Assembly (NCBI RefSeq): GCF_910592395.1
Contig: NC_088319.1
Location: 5,516,001 to 5,580,000 of the forward strand
Direction of reading: 5' to 3'
Origin: Lineus longissimus
Taxonomy: Eukaryota > Nemertea > Pilidiophora > Heteronemertea > Lineidae
Length of the DNA stretch: 64,000 nucleotides
Shown here: one piece after another, positions 1-12,000 of the stretch
Numbering within the stretch: position 1 is the stretch's first letter
How the letters are laid out: each line of letters starts with the position of its first letter
The notes under the pieces: generated by a model
Told to the model about the DNA's origin: nothing
Databases searched by the model: none
Seen by the model: the letters and a program-made list of their open reading frames with translations, nothing else
Translations under genes and position numbers: made by a program

Positions 1-2663
1 CTGAAATTTAATGAAGATTAACTGGGGCCATTTTGCCCCTCACCCGAGTGGACCATTTTGCCCCAAAACATTTTATTTATATTTACACTCCAGTGATCTG
101 AAACAAGGCAGAATCATAACACTAATTTACCGTGTGCTGGTACCTCTTGGCCTCATCTGTACATAGACTGTTTAAGATATCTGAATCTCTGCTCTCTCTG
201 GGATCTACCTGTCAACGAATGGGCCCTTGTCATAGATCTGGGGGGTCAAAAATATTCAAACACTCTGATCTCCTCTATGTTTCCATTTGGAATCATGATA
301 TTTTATTGTAGGGGCATGGACATCCTAAGCTATGATTTGACAGGAATCCATCAGATGGTGGCACCTCCTTGGTGGAGATTTTGTGATGTTCCGTTTTGCC
401 TCATGGTGCCATTTTGCCCCACTTTCCCCTACATGAGACACCCTGTACATCGATGAAAATTTTGAAAATTTCACCTTGCCGCCTTATAACTTGACAATTA
501 ACATCGATGGTGAAATAATATTTTTATAAACTTCTACTTATCACCTTGAGAAAGCCAAATAATAACAATTTTAAATTTTGATACCAAAATAGGGTGCCGT
601 TGCGGCTTTTCTTTGAGCATTTTGACCGCGAAGTCTCACCTTGAGAACATGCGCACTCTGACAGGAACCAGTTCATGTCAACATCCGATTGAGCTATAAA
701 TACCATGCGAGGCCTGGTCACTGCGGACGTGCACAGAAGAAGCTGATATTTTCCTCAAATAATCGTCAGAGCTACCTCTTCACAAAATACCCAGGACACC
801 GACATTTGAACATGCAGCAATAGCGATATGATAGGCTTATCTGTATCCATGGTAATCGCCTGAGATTGAAGAACTTTTTTTTTAGGGGGGGGACCAATGT
901 TGACCTGATCACCACTGGCTAGTGAGACCTCAGTAATGTACACTGGAGGCGAGGTATGACTGGGTTGTTCTAAAATATAGATTGTTGAATCGGATATGCG
1001 ACTGATTTCTAAACTACCGTCAAATTCCGATCTGATCATGTAAAAATAATCTCCAAATATTGATTCGTAACCACCTTAGGTTCCAATCGCATTATTTCAT
1101 GTTTTTATGCATTTTTAGGACTGATTCCAAGGTTTATCACTGGTTCCAAGGTTTCACTGATTCCAAGCTTTATCAACTACCGTCAATATATGCTGGAATC
1201 ATACATGTCATGCTGCCAAATACGGCACAATCACTATCAAACAAACTTAAGTTATAACAAGTATTTGATTTTACCTTCAATCATAGGTTTGGCACTTTTG
1301 TGCCGAATTTATAAGTAAAAAATGATTGGTGACTGGTGACTGGCGACTGGCAAAATGCAATGACTGGCGGAAAACCCACACTCCATTCTGTTGTGACACC
1401 TAGACACCTCCAATATGCTTAAGCTATTGTTAATACGCTCAATGATGGATGACAGTCGTTTTTGAGTTCTTTAATGACACATGTGTATCACGACATTATC
1501 CACGTGAACACGTGAACGTCACATCATCTGTTATTCAAGGGACAATATAGGCAGCAGCTAGGCAGGCAAGATAAAGTTACAAAAATACACCAATAGGTGT
1601 CTTTCACGTCTCACAGTAAGTCGTAATTATTCACGCTTTTACGAGGGATATATTTAGTGCTGAATCTGACATGACCCAGAGCCCTTACTGTGTATATTAG
1701 TCACCTGAAGATGGCCAAATTAGCCCCTCTGCTCCTGCCTTTAGTTCACCTTTAAGGGTGAACAAAATGCACATTTTGATGCCGCCGGTGTTTCGTCGTT
1801 CGTAGGGGTTGTGGAACTGCCAATGGCCGTTCGTTGCTCTTCGCAATTGGGACTTTTTGTAAATTGCCTAAAACGCCAACGTGAACGCCGATCTCATTGT
1901 TTGACTTCCTGATAACGAAGTGGAACAATGGGATAGGCTTTCACGTGGTCATTTCGGGGGCTTTGCGAAAATTCCCTCATGGCTCGTCGTAGTGGCTTCT
2001 GTGAAAGAATGCCATAATCGATCATTCGAGCGTTTGAAGGAAACAAAATGGTGTGTCGTAGATCATTGGGGTTGCAAAACCTGCCTGGCCTAATGGCGAT
2101 TAGCCGTTCGTCGCTCTTTGTATTAGCTCGTCGTAGTCACGTGGCTTCTATGTGGATCGTTCGAGTGTTAGAGAACAAAACACTAAACCTGAACATTTTT
2201 TTAGAAGCGTTTATTTTTTCGAATATGCGAACATTTGTCGAATTGACTTATGAACCTAATAACATTTGGAGAAAATATTTTTCGCACTTTTTCTGACAAT
2301 AAAGGCACTAACAATACTATCTTTATCAGTCAGGTTTCGCTCGATTGTCCAAAATAACCCTTTCATCAGTCTTGGATTTGCTGAAAAATTTCACGTGCAG
2401 AATATGTGGGGGGTCAAATCAGCAAGTTCCAGCAAAAAGACCTTTGTTGCAGTTATTTCAAATGTTTTTCATAGATTGATACGACTAATTAGCAGAATAT
2501 TCTTATATTCAGGAAAAAGTTAGTGAAGTGAAGTTAGTGAAGTTAGTGAAGTCTAACTGGTGAACCGGATTGCTGTCCATCTTGGTACCATAAGTGTTCG
2601 AATCACAAGGACCACAATCTACAAATACAATGTAGTTACTTAATGTGCTGTCTACTTGCGAGC
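1..2663. other. Non-coding left end
   Basis: I see no supportable gene here. Open frames at about 755-1039 (minus), 2048-2296 and 2266-2523 (plus) are short, match no family I know and lack convincing splice signals. The first 430 bases repeat the phrase CATTTTGCCCC several times. A small GAAGTTAGT tandem run lies at about 2522-2553. The stretch 1780-2170 contains two diverged copies of a segment with GCCGTTCGT and CGTCGTAG motifs, probably an old local duplication. Confidence 0.5.
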
Positions 2664-5600
2664 TCAGTAACGATCCCAGCGTCTGATGATGTTATAAAGG
2701 CGGCTCCCAGGGCATTGGGTTGAACCTACATCCTTGTGCCCGCGCAGCGTGTAGCGGGAGGACACGTAACCACCGGAAACCCCGCAACTTATCAAGGCCT
2801 TAGCTGCATTTTGTGCACTGACCGTTGGCGAGCTTCCAGAGAAGGTTCCGATGAAGGCGATTCCAATAGACCTTGAGTTGTATCCGCGAGCGTGAGCACC
2901 GATCCGTTGCCATCCACGTCCCTCGTAGATTGTTCCATCTCCACCAACCAGGAAATTATACCCGATATCATCGAAATCTGCAAAATAAGATGATTATTCG
3001 TGTTATTTCTCGTCAACGGTTTGTTTTTTAAATGTGGATCTTTTAAACCATTCCTTATTCTTTATCGATTATCATCCAATTTAAGAATGGTGCCTGTTAA
3101 TCTTGCCTGTCTTGGGGTGAGCAGTTTAAAACTCTTTCTCAGTTACGAAACCTAAGGAGGTTAAGTTCGGCCCGACTCCGACAACGAGAATAAGGTGATG
3201 ACTAGCTTTTGTGTGTTATGTCTTCAGTTTCACTTTCAGTGGGGTTTCCCCAATTTTCGCCAAGGTTAGTTAACACCAAACTATTTACTTATGTGAATAT
3301 CAAAACCACGCTTGTTAACACTCACTATCCAATCCGCGTCTTGCCCTTCCATACATGTGGTCGTTCTGAATACTTCTGACACGGGCCTTGCATGCCGATT
3401 GCGAAGAGCACGATGGTGTATCGGTGTGGTGGATCACGACCATGTTCACTGGAGTCGACAGGCTTGTCGTGGACTTCGGATTCTGTGCCCTCCAGCTGCT
3501 TCTGGATACTACATAACATGCGTTGGAGTCTAGGTACGAGAAAGGAGGAAAATATCCCGTTAGTCGATGTGCAGAAAATAATCAAATTTATCCTGTAAGC
3601 TTACTATATATATTAGGTCCTTGCTGTTACTGATACCAAACTTGAAGCGTAGGGCATGATTGGGCTTCTGCGAACGGTATCCTGACGTGTGCAAGCGTGT
3701 TCTACATCATTCTAAAATTATGAACATATGTCCGATCCAGAATGAGAAAATGTCCCCCTGGAAAAAGTTTCCTGTCCTTTGTATTATGACGGCTTGTGGT
3801 AGACGGTTTGATCTACATTATAAAGGCCATGATAATCAAAATATTTTGTAACCGTGTTACTGAAATGTAAACATCCTGTTGGGTCCCAAAATAAGATTTA
3901 AGACAAAACAAACTTTGAAATAATCAGCCCTGTTGTTTTCGCAAAAAAAGGACTGGCATTTACTTATGAAAAGGCAAGCGGACGTTTACAACTTATTAAA
4001 TCAACTCATTCAACGGAGCATTAGGTTTTTCATTTTGACGTGTGCGAAATGATAACTCACACAACAGGTATGAGTCTAATGGTTACGTGTATATACATAT
4101 AATCCATATGTCCATGAATCTGAAAATTTTAGCGGTTGCTCCATAGGAATTCTAGTTCCGGTATTTTCGTGATTTCGTGCACTGCTACCGTCCCTCCCAC
4201 CCTTCTAAAGACTTCAACGAAGGAATGCACCGAAGTGCGGGCAGCGTCTGGAGCAAGTTGCGGCGGCGACGGAGAGGGAAATTAAAAAAAAGGGAGAAGA
4301 AAAACTTCGACACAAGACGAGTGGAAAAAGGTCATTGATCTATTTACCCCGAAGTTTACATTTGTTTTATTGTTTGATTGATCCTAATAAAAAAACACTT
4401 ATCAAAAGTCAAGTTATTGAAATGATAATCTCTTTTATTGACAATATTTAATGTTTTTTACGAATTCGTCCTGGTCCAAAAAAAACAAACAATAAGCTTG
4501 TTCATTTCCACACTTGCTGGGCAGCTAGTCTTTTGAAGCAGATGATTACTTTTATTAACACACTTGCAATTTTATACCCACGAAGATGAAAAAAACATTG
4601 ACCAGCGAGTGGACAACTTACTGCATTTGTCAATTTATCTGTAAACTACCTTCAGTGCACTTAAATCATCATATTTTTTTCTGAAATTGATTGATTGGTG
4701 TCGGTAAATGTTCGGTTTCATTCCGTTCTACAGGGTGTCTCCCCCAAAAAGTATCCCCACCTCATTTATTTTCGATGAAAAGGATGGTTAATGGTTGGAG
4801 TTAGCACCAGCATCAAAATCAAAGGTCATAGTTTTGTTAGCTTTAGCATATGAGAAGGAAGGATCATGGTTGGGGTTTATAGCTATAGCATGATCCTGCC
4901 ATGGTATAAAAGGTTCAAAAGTGCATCATTGATGTCAAAAAGTGGCTTCACCTCAACAAGTTAGCTCTGAATGCTCCAAAGACTGAGTTCATGGACATTG
5001 TATCAAGTCGTAGACTTGGTTCAGTGCCTGAAATCACCATTGATGGTGTATCCATCTCAAGCTCCGAGTCGGTCAGAGATCTTGGTGTCAGGTTTGACAA
5101 AAACATGACTATGAAAGATCATATTCGCAACATGTGTAAATCCATGTACTTCTCCTTGTACCGGATAGGTCGGATCCGCAAGTTCCTTGACCAAGCCAGT
5201 GCTGAACACCTTGTCCATGCTTACGTCACCTCAAGGCTGGGTATGAGCAATGGGCTTCTGTACGGTTTACCGGACCAAACCATTGCTCCGCTCCAGCGGG
5301 TACAGAACTCAGCCGCTAGGCTTATCTGTGGTACGAAGAAGCGTGATCACATCGCCCCCATCTTGAAGCAGCTCCATTGGCTCCCAGTAAAGAGCCGAGC
5401 TGTCTTTAAGGTGCTGGTGATGTGTTTCTAGGCCCTCAATGGACTTGCGCCATCATATCTGTCTTCACTTTTGCAGCGTAACGAAGGTGGGCGCCTTACC
5501 AGGTCATCCTGTTCAAAGTGTCTCCTTGTACCTCGCTCAAAATCAAAGTACGGGGATCGCAGTTTCTCCGTGGCTGCCCCTTATCTCTGGAATCGACTCC

Positions 5601-6116
5601 CCAAAGCAATTACATCTGCTGAGACCCTCACCCAATTCAAATCCCTTCTTAAAACAAACTTGTTCAATCTTCACTTCAAAAAATAGAGGAGGTAGCGCTT
5701 TGAGCAGGGTGACCTGGAAAGGCGCTTTACAAATTCTATATTTATTCATTTAATTTATTTATAGCATGAAATTGGCCTTTCCCCCAATGCCCTGCTAAAA
5801 CATGTCAGAAGGAAGGGGAGGGGGTTTGGGGGACTCCCCCAATGCACTGGCTAAAACATGTCAGAAGGATGGGGTTTGGGAGGCTTTCCCATGTCAAACA
5901 GTTGTGTGAGTTCACTAGAGCTTGTACTTAACATATAATGACCAGTTTGACGAACTCCTATTCGGGTATTTTTAAACTGTGTATGGCCTAGTATATGTCA
6001 GGCAAACCAATTTTAATGTCACTTGAAACGGTGTTGTAAATCAAGGAAAAGTATAACTTACCATTGATCAGAGTGACCGTCAGAATAGCCACCAAAACTA
6101 GCACGATGCAACCCAT
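2664..6116 (-). CDS. Peptidoglycan recognition protein (PGRP/amidase-2 domain), spliced gene
   Basis: PGRPs bind or cleave bacterial peptidoglycan as secreted innate-immune proteins. I read three exons on the minus strand. Exon 1 (6116-6062) starts MGCIVLVLVAILTV, a hydrophobic signal peptide, and ends at a consensus G|GTAAGT donor. Exon 2 (about 3501-3326) encodes SW-A-NPKSTT and VVIHHTDTPSC, then IQNDHM, ending at A|GTGAGT. Exon 3 (2977-2664, acceptor TTTTGCAG) encodes DIGYNFLVGGDGTIYEGRGW, IGIAFIGTF and RGHKD..TQCPG, then a stop. The HHT His, the RGHKD His and the CPG Cys are the zinc ligands of catalytic PGRPs, so amidase activity is plausible. Phase fits between exons 2 and 3 (1+2 nt). 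Exon 1 ends in phase 1 while my exon 2 start needs phase 2, so a small exon may be missing or the exon 2 acceptor may differ. Domain identity is secure; the 5' model is not. Confidence 0.8.
3508..4904. other. PGRP intron, left part
   Basis: Intron sequence between the PGRP exon 2 acceptor and the LINE fragment. Open frames at 3312-3598 and 3660-3851 on the plus strand are antisense or random. I see no further exon with confidence, although a short exon could be hidden here, given the phase mismatch between PGRP exons 1 and 2. Confidence 0.4.
4905..5755 (+). mobile_element. 5'-truncated LINE (CR1/L2/jockey-like) 3' fragment
   Basis: The frame reads the end of a non-LTR reverse transcriptase. 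It has a WLHLNKLALN..KTEFM-like segment, a thumb region with VRDLGVRFD, the block LQRVQNSAARLI, LHWLPVKSRAVFK, and the typical C-terminal GDRSFSVAAPYLWNRLP followed by FKSLLKTNLF. A TAG at 5429-5431 interrupts the frame, which then continues in the same frame to the stop at 5686. The YADD-containing part is absent, so the copy is 5' truncated, as is usual for LINEs. The tail (GGCGCTTTACAAAT, then TATTTATT repeats) looks like a LINE 3' end. It lies inside intron 1 of the PGRP gene in the opposite orientation. It is inert. Confidence 0.8.
5788..5890 (+). repeat. Dispersed repeat, copy 1 (inverted copy at 56720-56805)
   Basis: The segment holds two tandem versions of AAAACATGTCAGAAGGA followed by GGGGTTTGGG and CCCCCAATGC. 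The reverse complement of the same wording (CATCCTTCTGACATGTTTTAGCC, GTGCATTGGGGGGAAGG) occurs at about 56720-56805, inside the insertion in GPCR gene 3. This marks a dispersed non-coding repeat, probably the end of a non-autonomous element. Confidence 0.5.
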
Positions 6117-6387
6117 GACGAAAAAAACACTCCCCTTGGAGACAGGTTGTTGTTCTTTTAAATCTGTGAAACTTGTGGTGACACAACTACAGAATTAGCG
6201 GACGATTATGACTTTCTCTGAATAATGGAGTTTGATTCCTTTGCAAAGCCTTAAATATTCGGCCTAAATTGTCCTTCCGTTCGTAGGTTATGGATACGGG
6301 ATCTTCTCAAAAGTACTATGACTCTTTGAGGCCATGCAACGAAGGACGAAACTGTTCATCTCCTCCCTCCAATATATAACATTCGTA

Positions 6388-6574
6388 GTATCATCATCAT
6401 CGTCATCGTCATCGTCACCGCCACCGCCACCGCCAACGCCAACGCCACCGCCACCGCCACCGCCACCGCCAACGCCAACGCCAACGCCAACGTCACCGCC
6501 ACCGCCACCGCCACCGCCAACGCCAACGCCACCGCCACCACCACCACCACCACCACCGCCACCACCACCACCAC
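6388..6574. repeat. CCGCCA/ACGCCA hexanucleotide microsatellite
   Basis: About 187 bases of tri- and hexanucleotide units: ATCATC and GTCATC at the left, mixed CCGCCA and ACGCCA in the middle, and CCACCA at the right. Long open frames on both strands (Pro/Thr-rich on plus, Val/Ala-rich on minus) are artefacts of the repeat. Confidence 0.9.
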
Positions 6575-8801
6575 TTTACACTTGGCCCTGGCATGGACAC
6601 TCATGTACAAGAGACCACGGCTTTCAGTCTCTTCCGACAGACTCTCGAATATTCATACGTTGTGTCGTGAAGAGGCAGACATTTTAGTTCCTTGAGAGCC
6701 ACGCCAGTTCATCCAGACAATCATCGGTTCTCCGCGGGATCGAACCCGTGTGAAGCAGTGGTTAGGCCTACCATTTCGTCGTTTGAGGTTGTTTTGAGAT
6801 GGTCCCTGAATTTGCTAATTGGTTCTAAGACTCTTTCACACTTTAAAGACAATTTCCATTTGCGTCTGTGAGACGCCGCCTGCGCCACTAGGAAGAAATT
6901 AGAAATAAACAAGGCTGAAGTTTAGTAACTACACACGCCAGCGTAATGAAACTTGGTATATGTTATTTTCATTTGTGTACACAACAGCATTGAAGAAACT
7001 GATGTTAGAAATGAATTTCATTTAATTGTAATTGGAAATTTCACATTCAGATTCAAGCGTTTAAATAGGCATGAAGCATTTAATCTACCTTTAAATCTTG
7101 CAAAAGTATATCCTGTTGGATCATAGCCAGGCATCCAGGCCAGCATTCCGCGGCAATATCGTAAACTTAAAGGGTTGGGCTGTCGTCGGGCCTCGGTCAA
7201 TGAGATCCTCGCAAAGATGGGGAGAGTTTTTAACACTAAACGCACAGAGCACTGAAATGTTGACCAAACATAGTGAAACCAAAAGATATAAATGGGCAAT
7301 AGAAAAAGAATTTAAAAAGTGCCAATGTCACCGTCCTTCTTATTCAGCGAAATGATCAAGTTATTCATTTATTCTCCCTTTAAACGAGTCGACATTTTTC
7401 ATTTACTTGTTTTTTTTGAGATAATAATACGTAGTAAAATATACCGAGTTGTTTTTTGAGAGTTCTTTTCGACTCGTTGTTTATCTCCATACTGTCAGCT
7501 GATTGGTCGATGCAGGCGTGCTAGGCTTTCATCGCATAATTTGGTTTTCCCTAAATACATCCGCGTCGAAATCTGTTTTTAAAGACGAAAACATTTTTTT
7601 GGATGTTTATCAAACTTTAAGTAAAATGATATGGTAAATCTGCTAATCTTTATAACTGGTTCATTGTGCTGCTTTTAAAAGTAGGGTACATGTACCAGCA
7701 CAACTACGGCGGCTGCTACGTGGCAATGATTGTAATAAGGGTATATCAGTCTTGTGACAGAGAAGTGAGGTCCATTTTGTCCCAGTTGTGACGTCATTTT
7801 GAATATTATACCCGAGAGTAAATCAGCGCCACCTATATGCCAGTTTGAATGTACATCGAGTCCACTTGGTAGATATCAGCCCTACCAAGGGGTTCAACGA
7901 CAGTGAATTCTATATCATGCGCTCAATCTCTGGTGTTTGGAAGGTCTCGGCTCTCAATCTGTTATCATACAATCGGGATGGACACTTTGTCATCATACAA
8001 TCGGGATGGACATTATTTCCAGAGGAACCTTGGGAACTGCTGCATCGGATTAAATTTTGTAAATGTCGTAGCCGGCGTGTCCCGGGGCAACGAATTCTAT
8101 TACATGCATAGGTCTCTAACATCCGTCGTGATCTGTCAGCATACAGTAGGGAAGGACACAGTTTTCCAGCCAGTGGTGGCAGGGGCTTGCATGGATTTAA
8201 TCGGCATATTCGTACCGCTGCGCCAACGGAATGCATAATTTTTAATCAATTTTGATTTAGGCCGGTGTAAAAGTAAAAAGTGTCCCCCCTAGAAAAAGTG
8301 TCCGGGCCTATTGTATTCTGACAGATTATGGCATATGGTTCTATAGAGGCAATGACCGTCAATAGCTCAGCGCATAATAGAATCCTTTGTTCCCGGACAT
8401 TTTATCCAAGGACATTTTAAACTTCTACACCGGGTTAACCTGGAGATTTCCCGGTAAGTAGATGGTGATGAAACCCCTCTGCTATCCACGGAAGAGTTTA
8501 TGTTAATAGCTATCTCTCCATGTCTCAAACCTTTTTGATAATGCTTGGCATAAATCATCATTCATGTCACTCGGGGCCAAAAAACCCACATGATCGGTTT
8601 TTGGTCACGCTTCATCCTGCTCATATCACATAAAAACATGATTGTGTAAATTAACACAAAAACGAGATTGCCGAATTACATAAAAGCAGGATTAATAGTA
8701 TACAATCACGGTTGAGGCCTGCTTGTGGACTGTCGCAAGTGACTGACAATTTCAGGTTGTCAGTTAGTTAGTTTCACTTTGTGGCTGTAGTTTGATGATT
8801 G
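6575..8801. other. Non-coding stretch
   Basis: No gene recognised. A GGTTCGATCCC box-B-like sequence on the minus strand at about 6731-6750 suggests a tRNA-derived SINE remnant, but I see no matching A box. At 7960-8020 the phrase CATACAATCGGGATGGACA is repeated about 32 bases apart. Related but diverged phrases (GAATTCTAT..CATGC) recur near 7903 and 8090, so this part is a decayed short repeat array. Confidence 0.4.
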
Positions 8802-9592
8802 TACGGTGGCTGGGAAAGGACATCGAAAAAAAAAAATTCTTGGCGGGACGACTTATTATCTCAGGGGGACGACTTATTATCTCGGGGGGACGACTTAGTA
8901 AGTCGGGGGGACGACTTACGAAAAGAAAGAAAAAAAAAATCATTTTCATTATGTCGGGGGGACGACTTATTAAGTCGGGGGGACGACTTATTAAGCCGGG
9001 GGGACGACTTATGAAAGCGAGGGCGAGGCCTGGCTGTGACTGCCTCATCTCTCTCACCATGTAGACAACTTGGCAGAGCAGCCACGACTGATTTGACCTG
9101 GCTGTGACTATCTCATCTCTCTCACTATAATTATTAAACATAATGCTCAAAATTGATTCATGAAAAAGGCAGTAGGGCAATATTATTATTAAGTTGTCAA
9201 CATGGTGAGAGAGATGAGGAAGTCACAGCCAGGCCAAATCAGTCCTGGCTGCTCCACCGTGTTGACAACATGATGAGAGTGATGAGACGGTCACAGCCAG
9301 GCCGCATCAGTCTTCGCCGCACTGCCTAGTTATTAACATGGCGAGAGAGATGAGACAGTCACAGCCGGGCCAAATCAGTATTGGCTGCTTTGCCAAGTTG
9401 TCTACATGGTGAGAGTGATGAGGCAGTCACAGCCAGGCCTCGCCCTCGCTTTTATAAGTCGTCCCCCCGACTTAATAAGACGTCCCCCCGACAAAATGAA
9501 AATGATTTTTTTTTTCGTAAGTCGTCCCCCCGAGATAATAAGTCGTCCCCCCGAGATAATTTTTTTTTCGATGTCCTTTCCCAGCCACCGTA
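8802..9592. mobile_element. Foldback/MITE-like DNA transposon with IS3EU-like termini
   Basis: The two ends are inverted copies starting TACGGTGGCTGGGAAAGGAC and ending in its reverse complement (..CCACCGTA). Directly outside, TGATTG is present on both sides (8796-8801 and 9593-9598), a 6-bp target duplication. TAY..RTA termini with 6-bp duplications are the reported hallmark of the IS3EU superfamily, so a non-autonomous IS3EU member is a reasonable inference. The inverted arms carry tandem 22-bp units of GGGGGGACGACTTATTAAGTC, each nearly palindromic, separated by an A-rich spacer. The core has diverged repeats of the phrase CACAGCCAGGCC in both orientations. No transposase is encoded, and the open frames here follow the repeats. 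Confidence 0.75.
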
Positions 9593-12000
9593 TGATTGAC
9601 CTCTGCCCTGAATATTATAATGAGCCAGGTAGAACGCAGATGCTGGCAGTGATGTAGAGGCCGGAAGCGCCCAAGCAGTGCGCCTACTGTTGTTCTGGCC
9701 GCAAAAGCACTGTGTACATTGCGTACAATGTTATACCAAGTGATCAGCTGAATATGCGAGGATTGTGTAATCATCGCCTATGATGCCGACACATTACTAG
9801 CAACACAGTATTTCCTTCCCCATCCAAGGATGGGGCAGCATTAGTACAAGTACAACAGTACAAGTAGGTATAAAAAAGAGTCCGCCTTTCTTCAACGGAT
9901 GTTTCAAGCTACCGCCATGTTGTCGCTAAGACCCCCAAGTGGCACCATGACTAGCATGCAATTTTCACGTGTGTGCTTTTTAAGTACGAATATACCACGT
10001 ATTATTCGTGTAATGTGGTAGTAATGAGTTTAGTATAGACGATTCAGCTATAATGCCCGGTGTCAAAAGGCACATATACTGCGAAAGTTGCATTTACTGG
10101 CCGCCGCGCGAAATCAAAAAATGGCTCGAATTTTATCTTTACATGGGCACAGCCAACACAAGTCACATTTAGTTTTGTCTTCAATTTATACTACGGATAT
10201 GTCTGTCATCAGTACATTGGGTGTTCTTTGTTTTACAGCCGCACAAATGCAAAATAAGGACCATTACATATTGCGTGCAAAGACACAGCGATCTAAGACT
10301 CTGTGGACTTTTCATGTGTACAATTGACAAATCGCAGTGTTCGTCTCGTTGCACGTGAATATGAAATCCAGGACTTCCTGACTTATGGACTATAAGTCTC
10401 CTAGAATTTATCAATTGTCTGCTTAAGCATAGGCCACTGGATTTTTCATACACACATCGTCACGTTATTGGAGTTCGTTTCATGAAATACCAGTGTAATG
10501 ATGTTATAACGGAGGTTCTGCACATCTCACAAACGGCGAATCACGAATTACGATTTTGGATTTTGTATATAATCTTCGAAGACTACACACGATCACTGAT
10601 TGCCTACCTCGTAAAAAAACTGTTACTATCAGAGGGATAATATACTGTGTAAAGTACCCCCTCCCCCTGTAGATAGTCTTATCTCTTGACCAAATCTGTC
10701 GTCAGAGACTTTTAGAGAGGCCTGGACCTTAATTAATAATCGGTAAGTCGGGCCTTTAAAGCTGTGTGTCAGCTTCCTCAATCTTACTTCTGATTACTAA
10801 TTGCTTGTAAATAATTTCATGATAGAAATAGCAGTATCATGATAGGGTTGGTGTTAATAATCAGTATATATTGCCGTTATTTTGATAAAATAGTAAAAAA
10901 TCCCAAAGTTTTAAAGTGCAATTCTTTGGGATGTTTAAAGTGCAATTCTTTGGGATTTTTTTACTATTTATTTGTCACTGGAGTCGTCAACATTAAGAGC
11001 AAAACTAATGGGACTACTTCCTTTCCCGATAGGACGAAAACATACATTTAGCGACGGCCAGTCAGTCTTGAATAATTAAGCTGCAACCTCTTCTAGTAAC
11101 TCCCATCTCTCCGAGTCAAAGCCAGTCTCCTCTCCGAGTATCTGCCACCTGTCCGAGTCAAAATCAATCACCTATCCTAACAAGTTCTGCCTCGGACTAT
11201 TAACAAGGCCCTTTGAAAAGGCTACATCAGGCCACCCAAGGAGCCGTGATCACGCTTTCAAACCAACAATTGCTCGGACGGGAGAGATAGAAACATATCA
11301 TCACAACTGCTTTATTTCAAACGCTGAAGTCTGATTTGAAACATCGGTCTGAAAATTATGCATGACACATTAAGAGTCCTGGCAGAGCCACTGTGAGGAA
11401 GCGAAAAGTTAGATGTCCGGTCCGTACAAGGGCCTTGTTTACAGGTGGTCTTCAGTCCGAGGCTGAACTTGCTCGGATAGCCTTGACTCTGTGTGTGCGT
11501 GGGGGGGGGGGGGGGGGGGGAGTCGGTGAACAGGTTGCTGCTTCCACGGCGCGAGTCGTTGATTTATCCCCACTCCCTCTTCAGCAGCGTTTGCTCAAGA
11601 CTTTGGATGTGCTATTCTCCCGGGAGTATTCCTCATACAAGGCGGGATAATCTGGTGACACCGTCTTCGGCCACAATCCTTCTCTGACCGCCCATGCTGA
11701 CGGCTTATAGGTCTTTCAAAACCAGTTTAAGAACTGTGGCAGTTTTGACCAAATCAAATGTATTTGAATTCACGAGCTTTCCTTTGATGTCGTCATGTGC
11801 CAACCTCGTATCCTTTGGCTTATCAACCCCAACCCAACCAGTACCGCATTTGAAGTTAGGCTAGAGTGGTCAATTGCAAGGAAGTCGAGCTAAAATTATT
11901 TTCAAAGATCTAATGTATATAGGCAAGACGCAGCTACAATCAATTGGCTCATCAATGAATACCATTGCATAGTTTGCTGATCGACATTGTGGTGTGCATC
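9593..12000. other. Non-coding stretch
   Basis: No gene recognised. It contains a small hairpin at 10888-10970 and an 18-base G run at about 11503-11520. Short open frames (for example 10060-10327 and 11393-11687) have no recognisable domains, and two of them run through the G tract. Confidence 0.5.
10888..10970. repeat. Small inverted-repeat hairpin
   Basis: The arms AATAGTAAAAAATCCCAAAG and CTTTGGGATTTTTTTACTATT are near-perfect reverse complements. They enclose a 23-bp direct repeat of TTTAAAGTGCAATTCTTTGGGAT. The structure could be a minimal MITE or a cruciform; nothing in it is coding. Confidence 0.7.

Noticed and set aside
6334-6687. Long Pro/Thr-rich and Val/Ala-rich open frames on both strands
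   Set aside because: They are translations of the CCGCCA/ACGCCA microsatellite; no start context, domain or splice signal supports a gene.
6726-6760. tRNA gene suggested by GGTTCGATCCC on the minus strand
   Set aside because: No matching A box or acceptor stem could be found; at most a SINE remnant.
8764-9774. Several overlapping frames with GGRL, RGDDL or SRPPDL repeats
   Set aside because: They follow the 22-bp repeat units of the foldback element on both strands and in several frames, so they are repeat artefacts.
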